Source: JAOAPY01 sp038237475 (GTDB taxonomy: Bacteria > Acidobacteriota > Blastocatellia > Pyrinomonadales > Pyrinomonadaceae). Taken from it: a DNA stretch of 64,000 nucleotides. Within the stretch, counting starts at the first letter, position 1; every line of letters starts with the position of its first letter. The stretch is taken from contig JBBRYS010000004.1 in NCBI GenBank assembly GCA_038237475.1, positions 124,001 to 188,000 of the forward strand, in the 5' to 3' direction. The notes under the pieces were generated by a model. That model saw nothing but the letters and a program-made list of their open reading frames with translations, was not told the origin of the DNA and made no database searches. The translations under genes were made by a program, and so were the position numbers. Below are positions 19,001-26,607 of this stretch, piece by piece.

Positions 19001-19292
19001 GCGCCACAACTGCGGTGAAAGAGAGAGTACTGGCAGGGGCGCGTTCCGCCATTGCCAGCGCCTGCTGCGCGAGGCGAGCGGCGAGCAAATTCAACGTGAA
19101 TCGTTTGATCCCGAAGGATGCTCCCGTCTCAGTCAGAAGGCTAAGTTGAAAATCGCTTCCGGCTTCAGCCGAGTGGGCCACCACCAGGATTTCAGTGTCG
19201 CGGGGAAATGACTGCACCCACGCGCGCGCAGTTGCCAACCGGCGCTCCGCGTCAGTCGAGACTTCAATTTTGTTTCGTTGAGATTCTCCCAT
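16014..19292 (-). CDS. addB: AddB-type nuclease subunit
   Basis: A 1092-residue partner of AddA. The C-terminal third carries a PD-(D/E)xK nuclease (LRGSIDMIERQ, then YRVTDHKTGRAY). Four cysteines expected for the 4Fe-4S clamp are present, one in NYSNCPYRFFL and three in CRWCDFLAVCG. The N-terminal helicase-like half has no intact P-loop (HSAEAGSD stands at the expected place), so it probably does not hydrolyse ATP. In AddAB the B subunit supplies the second nuclease and recognises Chi. The gene is first in the pair and overlaps addA by four bases. Confidence 0.9.
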   Translation of the reverse strand: MGESQRNKIEVSTDAERRLATARAWVQSFPRDTEILVVAHSAEAGSDFQLSLLTETGASFGIKRFTLNLLAARLAQQALAMAERAPASTLSFTAVVARAIHGLQAAGKLKYFKPVATRPGFPIAVAKTLEELRLNEVAEESIARLPRVGPDLAAIAKLVDAELRAAKLSDRAVLFRTAIESLELPENVAYLQRPFLLLDVALRGTLESELVRELGARSATVLATVPEGDERTLAALEESLGCKRSKTGEENPAAAGSNSLSLVKRHLFKDSAPPRTPLDETVTLQNWPGEPRECVEIVRSIQAAAARGVPFDQVAVLLNSPGEYRAHLEEALARAEIPAYFVRGTTAPNPAGRAMLSLLSCAAEGLSARAFSEYLSLGQVPEPEAGKDVEAKWVPPEDELSVEIAAFDEDSEENSSSLVAEPEEKIVIAGALRAPARWERLLVDSAVIGGKDRWQRRLDGLANEFELRAKEAMPEDEARLASIKRQASDLESLRSYALPLISRLDALPQQATWSEWLAHLRELAVNALRRPEGVLATFAELEPMGSVGPVNLYEVRLILQARLHDLGVKPPKRRHGCVFIGPVEAARGLSFSLVFIPGLAERIFPRKIVEDPILPDRQREPIHLTTRRDQLDVERLSLRLAVGAARDRIHLSYPRIDVQQSRPRVPSFYVLEALRAAEGSLPGFEEIAARAESTTRARLGWPAPEQPESAIDEAEYDLALLASLVDEQDDQTTGRAHYLLTANQHLARALRARSRRWLRRWTPNDGLVDADELARQSLARHQFSARSFSATALQNYSNCPYRFFLSAILRLELRQEPAAIEMIDPLTRGSLFHETQYEVLTALKAEGLLPLGLDSLPAAFALIEISLHRLAAQYEDDLAPAIPRVWQDGINSIKADLREWLRRMADEADGWIPDKFELSFGLSDRGPRSSDPASVDEPVAVIGDLKLRGSIDMIERQGSDRYRVTDHKTGRAYADDRTIVGGGRYLQPLLYALASRELLAGEVESGRLYYCTSVGGYQDRVVDLNEENIQILNTVLITIRQSLADAFLPVAPDEGACRWCDFLAVCGSFEERRSHLKPRDRLVQIKAMRELP

Positions 19293-19514
19293 CGTGTCCT
19301 TGACGATTGTCTAAGAAGCTGTCATTCCTCGTCTCGAAGACTTCACCGACGGGATTGTTGGAACTGGGAAGCTCGTGAACGAAGGTTGATTTGCGATGGT
19401 CACAGTTGTAGAGCAAACTGTTGGCCTTCGATCGCAAGCATCCTGATGTTTTTCGAACAACGTTTCGAGCGAATTCTATCACGAGCCGGGCCGGCTCACT
19501 GAGAGTCTGAGTTC

Positions 19515-19925
19515 ATGATTAGCGAAGAGATTAAAACCGCCTACCTGGAAACTTCATATCGCGTCTATGCACCAGCCGGCACCATCACCCTTCGCATCGG
19601 TGAGTCGAGTGCAGCATTGGATCGTTTGCTGGTCGAGCACGGGTCTGATTTCTGGGCATTCATTACGGCTTTTAATCCCAGGTCAAAACCGTTGGGCGCA
19701 GAAACTAATGAGGTTAGACATCTGGAACTGATCGAAAGAGTTAGAGGCTATAAAACATTTGAGGGTGAGAGTCAGGCCGATGACTTGAAGTGGCCGGCGG
19801 AAAAGAGTCTGTTAATTATCGGCATCGAACCTGAAGTTGCCGTTGAAACAGGGAAACATTTTAACCAGAACGCGATCGTTATTGGCCGCCTCAACGAATC
19901 CCCTCAACTCTTATTCCTCCTCTAA
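19515..19925 (+). CDS. DUF3293 domain protein
   Basis: A 136-residue cytoplasmic protein matching DUF3293. The motif WAFITAFNPRSKPL in the first half, and SLLIIGIEPEVAVETGKHFN with NAIVIG near the end, are the family signatures. The function is unknown. It stands alone, divergent from addB, and is followed by a terminator hairpin. Confidence 0.85.
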   Translation: MISEEIKTAYLETSYRVYAPAGTITLRIGESSAALDRLLVEHGSDFWAFITAFNPRSKPLGAETNEVRHLELIERVRGYKTFEGESQADDLKWPAEKSLLIIGIEPEVAVETGKHFNQNAIVIGRLNESPQLLFLL

Positions 19926-19955
19926 GGGCCGACTGCATCTCCAGGCGTTCAGAGT

Positions 19956-19980
19956 CCCGCCTTTAGGCGGGCCTTTCTTC
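19956..19980 (+). terminator. Terminator after the DUF3293 gene
   Basis: CCCGCC (19956-19961), loop TTTA, GGCGGG (19966-19971), followed by the T-rich stretch CCTTTCTTCTT. Confidence 0.75.
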
Positions 19981-20038
19981 TTCGGCCTTCCTTCTGCAGC
20001 GTTATCCCATCAACTTAAGAACCACTAGCCCCAACGAC

Positions 20039-20065
20039 AAAGACCGCCAAATCATGGCGGTCTTT
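20039..20065. terminator. Bidirectional terminator between DUF3293 and tRNA-Pro
   Basis: AAAGACCGCCA (20039-20049) pairs perfectly with TGGCGGTCTTT (20055-20065) around a 5-base loop. On the minus strand it lies 19 bases after the tRNA and is the likely tRNA terminator; on the plus strand it is followed by ATCTTTCT. Confidence 0.8.
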
Positions 20066-20084
20066 ATCTTTCTCGCTGAAAACT

Positions 20085-20161
<77 letters not shown>

Positions 20162-20224
20162 ACATAACGGACACTGGATTCTAGGTGAGCAGCACGTCAG
20201 AGTCAAATCAGAGAGTTTCACGTT

Positions 20225-20697
20225 TCAAGTTTCAAGTCGCAGGTTACGTGTTTCCTCCGCATTGCGTCCTGAGACCTGGGCGGAAACAAATGCGCGAACG
20301 CGCTCAGCGATTTCGTCGCGGACACGGCGGAAGACTGCGAGCAGTTCCGATTCGCTGCCTGTCACAGCGGCAGGATCGTCGAAGCTCCAGTGCAGGAGTC
20401 GCGTTTGTCCGGGGAAGATCGGGCATTGTTCTCTGGCGTTGTCACAGACGGTAATCACATAATCAAACCGTTGGTCAACAAAGTCACTTACTGATCTTGA
20501 CCAGTGACCTGAGATATCAATGCCAATCTCATGCATTACCATGACGGCTTCCGGTCGCACAGTGCCGGGTGAAACACCGGCGCTCGAGACGTCAAAGCGT
20601 CGGCCGCCGGCGTTACGCAGCAGCCCTTCAGCCATTGGCTGCGGGCAGAGTTGCCGGTGCAAAGGATTAGCACGCGAATAGCATTTTCGATTTCCAT
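20225..20697 (-). pseudogene. arsC: Arsenate reductase (thioredoxin-type ArsC), frameshifted
   Basis: The start at 20697 gives MEIENAIRVLILCTGNSARS, the P-loop of low-molecular-weight phosphatase-like arsenate reductases. The frame is then lost: the next expected residues (MAEGLLRNAGGRRFDVSSAG) are found one frame over. The break lies at about 20636, where AGCCAATGGCT is read instead of a sequence one base longer. After it the rest is intact, including VCDNAREQCPIFPG with the two redox cysteines. A one-base deletion, or a sequencing error, is the simplest explanation. The gene sits downstream of arsI and would complete an arsenic operon. Confidence 0.8.
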
Positions 20698-20829
20698 CGT
20701 CAAAGTTCTTGCGGAAGGTAGGACCCGGACAGCGCATCTGTGACAGGTCCGGACCTCCGCGATTTTCCGTTCTTCTCTACCGGCCGGCATTCAACGAGAC
20801 AGCACGCAGGATGCGTGCGGTCCCAGGAG

Positions 20830-21318
20830 TTAGCCTATCGCTACAGGCGCTGGAGCACAACATGACGCTGTGGTTGGCGCAGTCTTGTCCCCGGATTCAC
20901 AGGTGGCTGTGGCCGCGAGGTTGTCCTCCAAAACCGCAAAAACTTCCCACTCGTTACCGTCCGGATCGCTCACCCAGGCCTTGTCCTGCAAGGCATAGCA
21001 GCAGCTCGTTTGCATCTCGTCTCGCGGCAGCAGTCCTTCATTTACCCAACGCTCGCGCACGGCCAGCACGTCCGCAGTCGAGCCAACCTGGATACCGAGA
21101 TGCGAGAGCGCACCGCGGCCCTGATGGGGAACCTCGTTTAGCGTGAAATTCAAAGGCGGATTGGCCACATCAAATTTGGCGTAACCGGTCCGCACCTTAC
21201 TTGGCTCAATGCCCCACAGCTTTCGATAAAAATCGAGGCTTGCTTCAACTTTCTCAACGTTGATGGCCAGATGCGCTTTTAACGCCTGAACCACTTGCCC
21301 TTCTCTGCTTCCAATCAT
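20830..21318 (-). CDS. arsI: ArsI/CadI family dioxygenase (C-As lyase-like)
   Basis: A 162-residue vicinal-oxygen-chelate protein beginning after GGGAGG at 21318. The fold markers KAHLAINVEKVEASLDFY and LSHLGIQVGS carry the metal histidines (about residues 16 and 73), and GNEWEVF carries the glutamate. The adjacent cysteines in TSCCYALQDK (106-107) match the trivalent-arsenic site of ArsI, which cleaves the carbon-arsenic bond of methylarsenite. Extra cysteines at the C-terminus (ASCCAP) could bind metal. It is divergent from arsR, and arsC follows it. CadI-like function is the alternative. Confidence 0.88.
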   Translation of the reverse strand: MIGSREGQVVQALKAHLAINVEKVEASLDFYRKLWGIEPSKVRTGYAKFDVANPPLNFTLNEVPHQGRGALSHLGIQVGSTADVLAVRERWVNEGLLPRDEMQTSCCYALQDKAWVSDPDGNEWEVFAVLEDNLAATATCESGDKTAPTTASCCAPAPVAIG

Positions 21319-21374
21319 CAGTTTGTCCTCCCAACTCCATAAGTGTCGCATTCGCCCAAGCGAATATGTGCGGT

Positions 21375-21428
21375 AGCATAAGACAGTAACCACATATATG
21401 TCAAGCCATATTTAAAAATGTGTATAAT
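21375..21428. promoter_or_regulatory. Divergent arsI/arsR promoters with ArsR-type operator
   Basis: Minus strand: TTGACA (21404-21399), 18-base spacer, TATGCT (21380-21375), toward arsI. Plus strand: perfect -10 TATAAT (21423-21428), toward arsR, with no good -35. Between them lies the palindrome ATATG-N6-CATAT (21396-21411), which overlaps the arsI -35 box. This is the expected layout for an ArsR-family repressor site that shuts both promoters without arsenic. The plus -10 would start transcription at about 21435, one base before the ATG of arsR. Confidence 0.6.
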
Positions 21429-21435
21429 ACGCCCC

Positions 21436-21828
21436 ATGAACGGGAAGCATTTCGATATGGAGTTGTTTTTTTTGGCTCTGGCCGATCGCACGCGGCTGCG
21501 ACTGTTGAGCTTAATCGGAGAGAATGAGGTGTGCGTCTGCTTCTTTGTGGAGGTCCTGAAAATCAGCCAGCCGAAAATCAGCCGGCACCTGGCTTACCTG
21601 CGAAAGGCCGGACTGGTCAGTGCCCGGCGCCAGGGCAAGTGGATGCATTACCGGATTACTGCGCCACGCGAGGCGCATGCAAAGCGAATCTTTGAGCAGG
21701 TCCTGACCTGGTTGAAGGATGAGCAGGAAATGCAAAGAGATCGCGAGCGGTTGTTTAGCCTCTGTTGCTCTCCCCGACCGCCATTGCATATTCAAGGCGC
21801 ACCGAAGCCGTCCCGGGTCGCGCAGTGA
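21436..21828 (+). CDS. arsR: ArsR family metalloregulator
   Basis: A winged-helix repressor of about 130 residues. FLALADRTRLRLLSLI is followed by NEVCVCFFVEVL, whose CVC motif (33-35) is the classic arsenic-sensing site. The recognition helix ISQPKISRHLAYLRKAGLV is typical. Two more cysteines (SLCCSP) lie near the end. The frame opens at 21418, but the ATG at 21436 agrees with the predicted transcription start and the family N-terminus, giving a leaderless message. It is divergent from arsI, which it probably controls. Confidence 0.92.
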   Translation: MNGKHFDMELFFLALADRTRLRLLSLIGENEVCVCFFVEVLKISQPKISRHLAYLRKAGLVSARRQGKWMHYRITAPREAHAKRIFEQVLTWLKDEQEMQRDRERLFSLCCSPRPPLHIQGAPKPSRVAQ

Positions 21829-21857
21829 CGCCACCTAACGGTATCAACTTGAAAATT

Positions 21858-21882
21858 TCGGGGGCGATGAAGCCCCGATTGG
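21858..21882 (+). terminator. Possible terminator after arsR
   Basis: TCGGGG (21858-21863) pairs with CCCCGA (21873-21878), followed only by ATTGG, so the T run is poor. It lies 30 bases after arsR. Confidence 0.4.
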
Positions 21883-21948
21883 TAACCCAGTCACTGACCA
21901 ATCATGAAATCTCTGGTGCCATGATCTCATCAGTAGCCCAGACTGAAA

Positions 21949-22686
21949 ATGAAACAGTTAATAAACAATAGTCCAGGCGAGGTGTCACCCATCCGTCCGC
22001 CCGGTCGCCCGCTGTTGCGCCAAAGTTGGGGCAAGCTGTTGTTTATGCATTGGCCCATCGCAGTAGAAAGGCTGCGGCCACTCATTCCACCGCCCATTCA
22101 GATCGATGCATTCGAAGGCTCAGCCTGGATCGCCATTGTCCCCTTTACGATGTGGGATACGCGGCCGCTGTTTCTACCGCCGGTGCCCGGGCTGAGGGCG
22201 ATACACGAATTGAACGTGCGCACGTATGTCCACGTCGATGGCGTGCCCGGAGTCTGGTTCTTTTCGCTCGACTGCAACAGTGCGGCAGCGGTTCTTGGTG
22301 CGCGAACGCTCTACTACCTGCCCTACCACAATGCCCAAATCGAACTGAGGCAGGACGAAGAATCAATCGATTATTCGCTCGTGCGCACCAGCAGGCCTGA
22401 CGCTCGCTTCAGCGCGAGCTGGTCCATCGGCGAGAATTTGGCGACCTCTGAACCCGGCAGCGTCGAATACTTTCTGACTGAGCGCTATTGTCTGTACAGC
22501 AATCATCGAGGAAAACTTTATCGCGCGCGCATCTTCCATCCGCCCTGGCCGCTGCGACGAGCCGAACTCAAGAATTTTTCAGCGACAATGGTCGAGGCAC
22601 TGGGCCTGCCATCGCCGCAGGGCAAGCCTCTGCTTCACTATGCCGAGAAGCTCGACGTCGATCTCTGGGGACTCAAGCGGATCTGA
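21949..22686 (+). CDS. DUF2071 (YqjF-like) protein
   Basis: A 245-residue protein of the DUF2071/YqjF family, of unknown function. Signatures include LRQSWGKLLFMHWPI, GSAWIAIVPFTM, LNVRTYVHVDGVPGVWFFSLD and FLTERYCLYSNH. It lies 120 bases after arsR on the same strand, but a hairpin separates them, so it is not clearly part of the arsenic operon. Confidence 0.88.
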   Translation: MKQLINNSPGEVSPIRPPGRPLLRQSWGKLLFMHWPIAVERLRPLIPPPIQIDAFEGSAWIAIVPFTMWDTRPLFLPPVPGLRAIHELNVRTYVHVDGVPGVWFFSLDCNSAAAVLGARTLYYLPYHNAQIELRQDEESIDYSLVRTSRPDARFSASWSIGENLATSEPGSVEYFLTERYCLYSNHRGKLYRARIFHPPWPLRRAELKNFSATMVEALGLPSPQGKPLLHYAEKLDVDLWGLKRI

Positions 22687-22715
22687 TCATTAATTTTTAC
22701 AAAGGACATGACCTT

Positions 22716-22937
22716 TCAGAAGCGCCATAATTTTGCCGCATGCTCAATGGCTGCTTTGGACTTTTCTGCGTGTTCCAAAGCGAGGATCAAAAGCCCTTCA
22801 ACTACTACACGGTCCGTTGGATTAAGGCGTGCCTGGGCGAGCAGGCGTTCGCTGGCTTCGATATGACGCCACGCCACCCGTAACAAGTCAAGGACTTCCA
22901 ACCTGGCCTTCCCTGGGTGTGGCTTACTGGCACTCAT
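22716..22937 (-). CDS. Small helical hypothetical protein
   Basis: A 73-residue, mainly helical protein (LLRVAWRHIEASERLLAQAR, then LEHAEKSKAAIEHAAKLW). Start taken at the ATG at 22937. It resembles four-helix small proteins but I recognise no family. It is convergent with DUF2071. Confidence 0.5.
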   Translation of the reverse strand: MSASKPHPGKARLEVLDLLRVAWRHIEASERLLAQARLNPTDRVVVEGLLILALEHAEKSKAAIEHAAKLWRF

Positions 22938-23078
22938 CCTAATCCCTTTTAGATTTCTCAGCGGCATCCTACACATGCAGCGATGTCTTGTCCACGGGTC
23001 AGATAAAAGAAGAACAAAAGTTACGCGGAGCGGTTAGAATTAGCTCCAGACCGGACCCAACTGTGCGAGGAACACTAA

Positions 23079-24062
23079 TTGGCTACCCCAAAGGATCTAA
23101 AAAATCTGCGCACAGCTCGAAAGGCCAAGCTGCCGGCTTTCATTGCGCCGCAGTTGGCTACCCTGGTGACGGCGCCGCCGGCCGGGGATCAGTGGTTACA
23201 CGAATTGAAGTTTGATGGTTACCGCATGCTTTGCCGCATCGATCGCGGAAAAGTGCGCTTCTTCAGCCGCAACGGCAAGGAATGGACTGCCAAGTTTCCC
23301 AGCGTAGTCGAAGCAGTGAAACTGTTACCGGTAACCAACGCCATGCTTGACGGTGAAATGGTGATCGTCGACGCGCAGGGCAAATCCAGCTTTCAAAAAC
23401 TACAGCGCGCACTGGGCACTGGGTCGGCCGGGTTTGTCTACGAAATTTTCGACCTCATGCACCTTGATGGTTTTGATCTTACCCGCGTTCCGCTCGAGAA
23501 AAGAAAGGAACTCTTGAAGGGGATCTGCGGCGGCAAGCGCGATCTATTGCGTTACAGCGAACACCTCGAAGGCAATGGGGATGCTTTTTTCAAGCACGCT
23601 TGTGAATACGGCATTGAGGGCATCGTTTCAAAACTGGCCACCTCCACTTACGATTCGACTCGCAGTAAGAGTTGGTTGAAGGTGAAATGTAATAAGCAAC
23701 AGGAATTTGTAGTGGCGGGTTATACCCCGCTGACAAATAATCTGCCTGGGATTGGTTCGCTGATTTTAGGTGTATACGAAAAAAAGAAGCTGGTCTACGC
23801 CGGTCGCGTGGGTACGGGATTCACAGAAAAACTAAGACGCGAGCTGCAAAAGCAACTCGACAAACTGGCGCAAAAGAGTTCCGCGTTCGCTGTACTCCCC
23901 AAAGAACCGGGGCTGCGCAAGGCACAATGGACTGAGCCGAAGCTGGTGGCGGTCGTGACCTTCACCGAGTGGACCGACGACGGTGCGGTCAGGCACCCGT
24001 CTTTTCAGGGACTGCGGGAAGACAAAGATGCGAAGGAAGTTGTGCGCGAACTACCAAAGTGA
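23079..24062 (+). CDS. ligD: ATP-dependent DNA ligase, LigD ligase-domain type
   Basis: A 327-residue ligase starting at a TTG behind GAGG. The nucleotidyltransferase motif HELKFDGYR has the AMP-accepting lysine at residue 44. Further motifs are LDGEMVIVD, FEIFDLMHLD-like (YEIFDLMHLDG), EGIVSKLATS and SWLKVKC. An OB fold ends it (VVTFTEWTDDGAVRHPSFQG). There is no polymerase or phosphoesterase domain, so this is the LigD ligase module alone. It probably works with the Ku proteins 14 kb away in end joining. Confidence 0.92.
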   Translation: MATPKDLKNLRTARKAKLPAFIAPQLATLVTAPPAGDQWLHELKFDGYRMLCRIDRGKVRFFSRNGKEWTAKFPSVVEAVKLLPVTNAMLDGEMVIVDAQGKSSFQKLQRALGTGSAGFVYEIFDLMHLDGFDLTRVPLEKRKELLKGICGGKRDLLRYSEHLEGNGDAFFKHACEYGIEGIVSKLATSTYDSTRSKSWLKVKCNKQQEFVVAGYTPLTNNLPGIGSLILGVYEKKKLVYAGRVGTGFTEKLRRELQKQLDKLAQKSSAFAVLPKEPGLRKAQWTEPKLVAVVTFTEWTDDGAVRHPSFQGLREDKDAKEVVRELPK

Positions 24063-24109
24063 CATCGGTCGAACGACCTGTCTCGGTAAGGATTTCTGAC
24101 TGCGTATTT

Positions 24110-24985
24110 CTACCTGGACCAGCAGTCCCACGCTGCCCGGGCAATGCTGGAGATGACGCCCTCTCTCACGACCTGGGATGCTTTCGAATCGGAAACAAAG
24201 ACTGCGATGGCCAGATGGTGTCCACTCGGTAAGGTAATCAAGCCCACATCGTTGGTAGCCGCGGTGACTCCTCTCAGAGTGCCGCTGGTTCCCGTCTTGT
24301 CGGCGACGACTGCGCCTGCCGGTAGTGAGCCCCGCAAGCGTCGGGTACCGGTTTGGGTCTCTGTCATCCAGCCCAGCAACAGCGCTCTAGTTTCAGTCGC
24401 AAGCGCAGTTCCCTGATACAGCGCGCTAAGCAACTGCACCTGAGCATCAGGAGTGGACCAGTTGCGATATTGAACTTGCTTATCCTGCGCCAGCTCTTTT
24501 TCTGTATTCAGCACAATCAGGTCGGTGATGCCAAGCTGATTGAGGAACTGAGTCACCTGCGCTGGCGGTACGAGTGTCAATAACAAATCAGAGGCCGTGC
24601 CGTCGCTATCTACAATCGCGGCCTGCAGGAGCTCTCGAAGTGTCAACGTTACTCCGCCGCGTGGGTACTTGTCTCTGATCGGACTGTGCAATCCCGCCGG
24701 CGCCAACTGTGCCCAACTAAGCTTAACCTTCTGATCGAGTCTGAGCTTTCCCTTGTCGACGCGCTTGAGAACCGCCATCGCTATTGGTAGCTTGTAGACA
24801 CTTTGCATCGGAAAGTGATCCGCAGCGTGCGAACGGACCGTCTCGCCCGTTTCCACAAGCATCATTGAGACACCGACCGTGCCGCCGGCGGGCGCAGCGA
24901 GTACCGGCAACTGTTTGCTCAATTCCGCGGGGGAGCAAACGAGAACGGCGGCGAGCAGCATTTTGGCGCAGATCGTCGTTAACAT
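24110..24985 (-). CDS. Class A beta-lactamase, subclass A2-like
   Basis: A 291-residue serine beta-lactamase with a signal peptide. Catalytic motifs are S62-VYK (Ser70/Lys73), S127-D-G (the SDN motif with Gly instead of Asn), E162 in NTEKELAQDKQ (Glu166 region) and K230-TG. The omega-loop stretch TEKELAQDKQVQYRNW resembles PER/CfxA-like enzymes (subclass A2). The SDG variant also occurs in mycobacterial BlaC. Substrate range cannot be read from the sequence. No regulator or mobile element is adjacent, so it is probably a resident chromosomal gene. Confidence 0.9.
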   Translation of the reverse strand: MLTTICAKMLLAAVLVCSPAELSKQLPVLAAPAGGTVGVSMMLVETGETVRSHAADHFPMQSVYKLPIAMAVLKRVDKGKLRLDQKVKLSWAQLAPAGLHSPIRDKYPRGGVTLTLRELLQAAIVDSDGTASDLLLTLVPPAQVTQFLNQLGITDLIVLNTEKELAQDKQVQYRNWSTPDAQVQLLSALYQGTALATETRALLLGWMTETQTGTRRLRGSLPAGAVVADKTGTSGTLRGVTAATNDVGLITLPSGHHLAIAVFVSDSKASQVVREGVISSIARAAWDCWSR

Positions 24986-25046
24986 TTGTGAACCTATGAG
25001 TTGTTAGTTTTTCGTCTTCGCTTCAGACCCCAGACTCCACCCGAGC

Positions 25047-25724
25047 CTACGCTGAACGCTGAGTTACTTTCGCACGGCCAAACAAGTGTTCCCGTACTTC
25101 CCGGGTATAGCGACTGGCGCAAACAACATCCCAGAACCCGTTGGTAATGCCGTAGCCCCGATGCATCCCCTTGGCTGTGTGGTGATAGAGATGAGATTTT
25201 TTGATGTGACGAAAATACCGATTGCGAAAATTATAGAAGTGCTCACAATGATGAATCCACTCTTCCGCCACATAAAACAGGACAACGCCGGCGAGCAACA
25301 TCGGAGCCGAATACAGCGGAAAAATAAAACTAACAGGCGCAGCCACGATAAAAATCGGCATCAGGTCTTTCAGACGACCATTGATGTGCGTTCCGTCAAA
25401 GGGACGTTCATGATGCCCGAAGTGCGTGGGATCCAGATACCTGTTTGAAAGATAAGTGAAATACTTTTTGTATTTGCGCTGCGACACTTTCCAGTGACGG
25501 TGAAAGACAAAGCGATGCGAAAAATATTCGACCATGGTCCAGACGGGAAGACCAAACAGAAAAAACGCCAGCGAGCGCAGGGGATGAACCGAGCGCAAGC
25601 CTACGGTCAATACAATGGCCGCATAAGTGGGATAAAACAGAGTAATCGGAACCATCGACCGCCGGGAAATAGCAGCTTGTTCTCGCTTATAAGCACTGTG
25701 TGGAAGAAAAGAAAAGCGGGGCAT
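25047..25724 (-). CDS. Fatty acid hydroxylase / sterol desaturase family membrane enzyme
   Basis: A 225-residue integral membrane protein with the histidine clusters of the diiron fatty acid hydroxylase superfamily: HRFVFH, HFGHH, HHCEH and HLYHH. Membrane segments occur at the start (ITLFYPTYAAIVLTVG) and middle (FIVAAPVSFIFPLYSAPMLL). Members hydroxylate or desaturate lipids such as fatty acids, sterols or ceramides. The substrate here is not known; a role in acidobacterial membrane lipids is possible. It is monocistronic. Confidence 0.9.
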   Translation of the reverse strand: MPRFSFLPHSAYKREQAAISRRSMVPITLFYPTYAAIVLTVGLRSVHPLRSLAFFLFGLPVWTMVEYFSHRFVFHRHWKVSQRKYKKYFTYLSNRYLDPTHFGHHERPFDGTHINGRLKDLMPIFIVAAPVSFIFPLYSAPMLLAGVVLFYVAEEWIHHCEHFYNFRNRYFRHIKKSHLYHHTAKGMHRGYGITNGFWDVVCASRYTREVREHLFGRAKVTQRSA

Positions 25725-25880
25725 AGGTCTCTCTCTTTTTCTTTAGCATTGCGACCGACTGACGTGCGCACATCGTACCATATCGGCAAGTATTGGCAAT
25801 TCCCTTTTGCGCCTGCGAGCCAACCTGAGAACCGCTCTTCATTTTCGCTGCAGGCGTGACGAGGCCAATTTGGCCTGGCG

Positions 25881-26528
25881 TTACTTCGCCGCTAGCGCCT
25901 TATCTTCTTTCAGGTGTTTTAGATGGCGCCGCACCCACCAAACCACTGCAATCAAGCCGATGATGCCGATAAGGAAATCAAACCGATGAAAATAGGTCTT
26001 GAGCGTTTCGTCTTTGTTCCATTTCTCGCCCAACTTCTGGCCCACATAAGCCAAGCCAAGGCACCACGGCAACGATCCGGCAAAGGTATAGATTATGAAC
26101 CTTGTGAGATTCATGCGCGCCACGCCGGCTGGAAAAGCTATAAACGTTCGGACAGCCGGCAGGAGCCGGCTGGTGAAAATAATCGCTTCACCGTAACGGC
26201 TGAACCAGCGATCAGCTAGTTCCAGATCCTGCCGTGAGATGAGCACATACTTCCCGTATTTTTCAATCAGCGGCCGGCCACCGTACATTCCCACCCAATA
26301 GGCCACCAACGATCCCAGAACGCAACCGACCGCACCAGCGATCCCAACGCCCCAGATGTTCATCTCGCCGCGGGAAACAAGATAGCCGGCAAACGGCATT
26401 ATGATTTCAGAGGGAAGCGGTATGCAGGCTGATTCTATCGCCATCAGCAGAACCACACCCCAATACCCCATGGCAGAGATCACGGCCACGATGATGGCCG
26501 ACAGCACTTCGATTATCCTTGCGATCAT
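25881..26528 (-). CDS. DedA family membrane protein
   Basis: A 215-residue DedA protein. The signatures ESACIPLPSEIIMPFAGYL and FTSRLLPAVRTFIAFPAGVA (the G/A-rich re-entrant loop with conserved Arg) are complete. DedA proteins act in membrane lipid homeostasis, as flippases of undecaprenyl phosphate or phospholipids. It is on the same strand as pcm and surE, 79 bases downstream of pcm. Confidence 0.93.
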   Translation of the reverse strand: MIARIIEVLSAIIVAVISAMGYWGVVLLMAIESACIPLPSEIIMPFAGYLVSRGEMNIWGVGIAGAVGCVLGSLVAYWVGMYGGRPLIEKYGKYVLISRQDLELADRWFSRYGEAIIFTSRLLPAVRTFIAFPAGVARMNLTRFIIYTFAGSLPWCLGLAYVGQKLGEKWNKDETLKTYFHRFDFLIGIIGLIAVVWWVRRHLKHLKEDKALAAK

Positions 26529-26607
26529 TTTATGGTAGGGCTCTGGACTCTAGAATGTTGTTTGAGGCCTGGTTGATCTCAGATGCGCATTGCAGTTGTT
26601 GCTCAAC

